Shown here: positions 63,491-64,000 of the stretch, one piece after another
How positions within the stretch are numbered: position 1 is the stretch's first letter
How the letters are laid out: the number at the start of each line of letters is the position of its first letter
Assembly (NCBI GenBank): GCA_013339895.1
Contig: JABACO010000015.1
Coordinates: 1,103,825-1,167,824, forward strand
Source: Ephydatia muelleri
Lineage: Eukaryota; Porifera; Demospongiae; Spongillida; Spongillidae
Direction: 5' to 3'
Length of the DNA: 64,000 bases
Program-made: the position numbers and the translations under genes
Notes under the pieces: generated by a model
The model's database searches: none
Seen by the model: only the letters and a program-made list of their open reading frames with translations
What the model was told of the DNA's origin: nothing

Positions 63491-64000
63491 TCACAGTATA
63501 AATCCAACCAAGTCCAAATTGAATGTTACTAGTAGGGAGGTCGGTGGTACACAGGATAAGGGTAAGGCTGGCTTTGGGGTCGTGGGGGGTGGTTGGTTTC
63601 CTATTGACTGATAGGGTGCTGGAGGGTACCCTGCTGGGTGATAAGTTCCGGGTGGTGGGTAGCCTGGATAACCAACAGGTGGGGGTGGTCCGTAAGGCCT
63701 CTGTGAGGGTGGTGATGGGTAGCCAGTGGGCTGGGGAGGTGGTGGCCTGCCGTACGGAAGCGATTGGGTGGGTGGAGCCTTGTTACTAGGCTGGAGTAAG
63801 GCAGGGGGAAGGCTTGCTGTTGGCTGGTAAGGTGGCTGTCCCTGTGGATTGGGCAGATCTTGGGGTGTGGATTTGGATATAGGCAAAATGGAGGAGCCTG
63901 TCCTGGATGATCTGGGGGCTGGCTTTGGTGACATGCTCTTTATCTGATCTGTTAGCTTGTCTGCCTTGGTCTTACGCAACCAGTAGAGCTTGCGTGAAGC
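63491..64000 (-). CDS. VPS37-like ESCRT-I subunit, C-terminal exon (5' end outside window)
   Basis: The minus-strand frame is open at the right edge and begins ASRKLYWLRKTKADKL, which fits the end of the VPS37 (Mod(r)) domain, where a Leu-Tyr-His/Trp-Leu-Arg-Arg-x-Lys-Ala pattern is usual. A Pro/Tyr/Gly-rich tail follows, with GYPSPPSQRPYGPPPP-type repeats as in VPS37B and VPS37C, which use such tails for partner binding in endosomal sorting. The frame as read ends at 63491 in an unlikely hydrophobic tail. A one-base shift at the G run 63584-63589 would instead give QPYPYPVYHRPPY and stop at TAG 63529-63531, in keeping with the tail. Other Pro-rich proteins remain possible. Confidence 0.6.
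   Translation of the reverse strand, partial: ASRKLYWLRKTKADKLTDQIKSMSPKPAPRSSRTGSSILPISKSTPQDLPNPQGQPPYQPTASLPPALLQPSNKAPPTQSLPYGRPPPPQPTGYPSPPSQRPYGPPPPVGYPGYPPPGTYHPAGYPPAPYQSIGNQPPPTTPKPALPLSCVPPTSLLVTFNLDLVGFIL

Noticed and set aside
1-64000. tRNA or rRNA genes
   Set aside because: I saw no convincing cloverleaf or rRNA core by eye. A covariance scan such as tRNAscan-SE would be needed to exclude them.

Overview
The window looks like nuclear DNA of an animal, most probably an early-branching one such as a sponge (the phylum is inferred; no marker gene in the window fixes it). Spliceosomal introns with GT-AG ends, AATAAA signals, many mini- and microsatellites, MITE-like elements and animal gene families (Rabphilin/Noc2-type Rab effectors, an SLC12A9-like transporter, DNAJC30, a VPS37-like ESCRT-I subunit) all argue against a prokaryote. 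Two runs of exactly 1000 N (13350-14349, 51021-52020) are scaffold gaps of unknown true length.

Layout. 1-7368: a giant acidic protein built of roughly 0.8-1.1 kb repeats, in three frames broken by two apparent single-base losses; a capping-protein-interaction-like motif follows the first break. 8879-11798: a Rabphilin/Noc2-type Rab-binding domain gene (five exons) whose last exon splices in phase to a small copy of the acidic repeat exon. 12829-13338: a second Rab-binding gene, cut by gap 1. 14350-16430: minisatellites. 16166-17395 (minus): four exons of an SLC12A9-like gene.

19059-49167: the main feature, a cluster of glutathionylspermidine (Gsp) synthetase/amidase genes. There are four intact 676-codon single-exon genes (25493, 30483, 34861, 47137), one amidase-only gene (22409-23212), one internally deleted pseudogene (19059-19650) and one relic of a 5' end (25306-25356). 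In every full copy the ATP-grasp synthetase is N-terminal and the CHAP amidase C-terminal, the reverse of the E. coli enzyme, while the amidase Cys-His-Glu triad keeps exactly the E. coli spacing. Copies 1 to 3 sit in recent tandem units, and an hAT-like element marks one unit by insertion.

50062-60880: a duplicated region with an SLC12-like exon (plus strand, running into gap 2) and an array of major facilitator transporter copies (minus strand): one truncated by the gap, one multiply frameshifted, one fragment and one nearly intact. 62553-63194: DNAJC30 (mitochondrial J protein). 63491-64000 (minus): the C-terminal end of a VPS37-like gene leaving the window.

The genes do not form an operon. 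The metabolic theme is local amplification of the Gsp synthetase/amidase family, which could make and hydrolyse glutathione-spermidine conjugates; the other loci are ordinary cell-biology genes mixed with repeats. Many breaks fit one missing base in or near a short homopolymer, so assembly error must be separated from real decay.
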